The notes under the pieces: model-generated | Databases searched by the model: none | What the model was told of the DNA's origin: nothing | Seen by the model: the letters and a program-made list of their open reading frames with translations, nothing else | Assembly: GCA_903927495.1 (NCBI GenBank) | Contig: CAIYNH010000544.1 | Coordinates: 1 to 6,611 of the forward strand | From: an uncultured beta proteobacterium | Lineage (GTDB): Bacteria; Pseudomonadota; Gammaproteobacteria; Burkholderiales; Burkholderiaceae_C | Length of the DNA: 6,611 nucleotides | Direction of reading: 5' to 3' | Shown: positions 5,728 through 6,611 of the stretch, piece after piece | Position numbering within the stretch: position 1 is the stretch's first letter | Layout of the letters: every line of letters begins with the position of its first letter | Position numbers and translations under genes: made by a program

Positions 5728-6611
5728 TCAGCGCAGTCGTTTGATCAGGCTGGAGGTGTCCCAGCGCCGGCCACCCATCTGTTGCACGTCGGCATAAAAC
5801 TGATCAACCAGGGCTGTTACCGGTAGCCGAGCCCCGTTGTGCTTGGCCTCGTCAAGCACCAGTCCGAGGTCTTTACGCATCCAGTCCACGGCAAAACCAA
5901 AGTCAAACTTGTCAGCCACCATGGTTTTTCCACGGTTATCAAGTTGCCAGCTTTGGGCCGCACCTTTGCCGATTACATCGAGTACCTGATTCATGTCAAG
6001 CCCGGCTCTTTCACCGAAGGCGATAGCCTCAGACAGACCTTGAACCAGGCCAGCAATACAAATCTGATTGACCATCTTGGCTAACTGACCGGCACCGCTG
6101 TCACCCAGCAGGGTAAAGGCTTTCGAGAACGCCATGGCCACCGGTTGGGCCGCAGCAAAGGCCGCAGCGTCACCGCCACACATCACAGTGAGAACGCCAT
6201 TTTGTGCCCCAGCCTGGCCGCCAGAGACGGGTGCGTCGACAAAGTGCAGCCCACGACCACTGGCGACTGCATGGAGTTCACGCGCCACGTTTGCCGAAGC
6301 AGTGGTATGGTCAACAAAGATTGCATTGTTGGCCATGCCGGCAAAGGCACCAGCCTCGCCCAGCGTGACGGCGCGCAGGTCATCGTCATTGCCCACACAG
6401 CAAAATACGAACTCGGCATCTTGCACGGCCTGGCGCGGTGTCAGGCCCTGACTTAAAGAAGGATTTAGGCTGTCAGCGCTTGTGTACTCTGCAAGCCAAG
6501 CTATTGATTTTGTAGCGGTTCGATTGAACACGGTGACCTGATGCCCGGCGCGCGCCAAGTGACCAGCCATAGGGTAACCCATGACACCCAAGCCCAAAAA
6601 GGCGACGCGTC
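5728..6611 (-). CDS. NAD(P)-dependent beta-hydroxyacid dehydrogenase-family oxidoreductase, 5'-truncated
   Basis: A cytoplasmic oxidoreductase of the 3-hydroxyisobutyrate dehydrogenase / tartronate-semialdehyde / glyoxylate-succinic-semialdehyde reductase family, which interconverts short 3-hydroxyacids and semialdehydes. The Rossmann fold opens with RVAFLGLGVMGYPMAGHL; VFNRT after beta-2 suggests NADPH preference by family rule. Substrate-binding DAPVSGGQAGA and GVLTVMCGG follow. The catalytic lysine is in GAGQLAKMVNQ (codon 6076-6078), with a Gln where many relatives have a second Asn. A second conserved lysine is in KDLGL (codon 5872-5874). The frame is open to base 6611, so the TTG at 6597 is inside beta-1 and the true start lies just beyond the edge, probably only a few codons away. 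Its stop codon abuts the dolP stop. The substrate cannot be decided from sequence alone; garR, glxR and mmsB are all possible names. Confidence 0.92.
   Translation of the reverse strand, partial: RVAFLGLGVMGYPMAGHLARAGHQVTVFNRTATKSIAWLAEYTSADSLNPSLSQGLTPRQAVQDAEFVFCCVGNDDDLRAVTLGEAGAFAGMANNAIFVDHTTASANVARELHAVASGRGLHFVDAPVSGGQAGAQNGVLTVMCGGDAAAFAAAQPVAMAFSKAFTLLGDSGAGQLAKMVNQICIAGLVQGLSEAIAFGERAGLDMNQVLDVIGKGAAQSWQLDNRGKTMVADKFDFGFAVDWMRKDLGLVLDEAKHNGARLPVTALVDQFYADVQQMGGRRWDTSSLIKRLR

Noticed and set aside
5725..5747. Two TGATCA copies as a bidirectional terminator hairpin
   Set aside because: The stem is only 6 bp and AT-rich, with an 11-base loop and no T-run; short palindromes pair with themselves by chance.
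6595..6597. TTG as the start of the oxidoreductase
   Set aside because: It falls inside the first Rossmann strand (RVAF-LGLG), and the frame stays open to the window end.

Overview
The window looks like ordinary chromosome from a betaproteobacterium, most likely Burkholderiales and perhaps close to Comamonadaceae (Rhodoferax/Polaromonas-like). This rests on remembered protein character and gene order, not on a search. Coding density is very high, base composition looks even, and I see no insertion sequence, phage gene, tRNA, rRNA or CRISPR array.

Layout. (1) Bases 1-2106, plus strand: the 3' part of a secretion/pilus-type assembly ATPase (GspE/PilB superfamily) with an N-terminal GAF domain; its start lies left of the window. 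(2) 2121-2975, plus: an exported M48 zinc metalloprotease starting 14 bases after the ATPase stop. (3) 2976-3077: the only intergenic space over 40 bases. It holds no gene; a small hairpin at its right end may end rsmI transcription. (4) 3078-4040, minus: rsmI, 16S rRNA 2'-O-ribose methyltransferase, with a TTG start backed by a clear ribosome-binding site. (5) 4040-4450, plus: yraN, whose ATG shares one base with the rsmI start codon. (6) 4487-5086, plus: a SIS-domain protein of the GmhA/DiaA type. (7) 5083-5727, plus: a dual-BON-domain lipoprotein of the DolP (YraP) type, overlapping gene 6 by ATGA. (8) 5728-6611, minus: a beta-hydroxyacid dehydrogenase-family oxidoreductase running off the right edge; its stop codon abuts the dolP stop.

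How it fits together. Genes 4-7 reproduce the E. coli rsmI / yraN-diaA-dolP neighbourhood without the lpoA (yraM) gene that separates rsmI from yraN there. yraN, the SIS gene and dolP appear to form one operon divergent from rsmI. The M48 protease and DolP both suggest envelope upkeep. The SIS protein retains the catalytic residues of phosphoheptose isomerase, so it probably acts in LPS heptose synthesis even though it sits in the diaA position.

No undescribed system was found. The points most worth a second look are the overlapping divergent start codons, the GmhA-versus-DiaA identity, the Tat-like leader on the protease, the tandem lipobox in DolP, and the GAF-fused ATPase with no secretion genes beside it.
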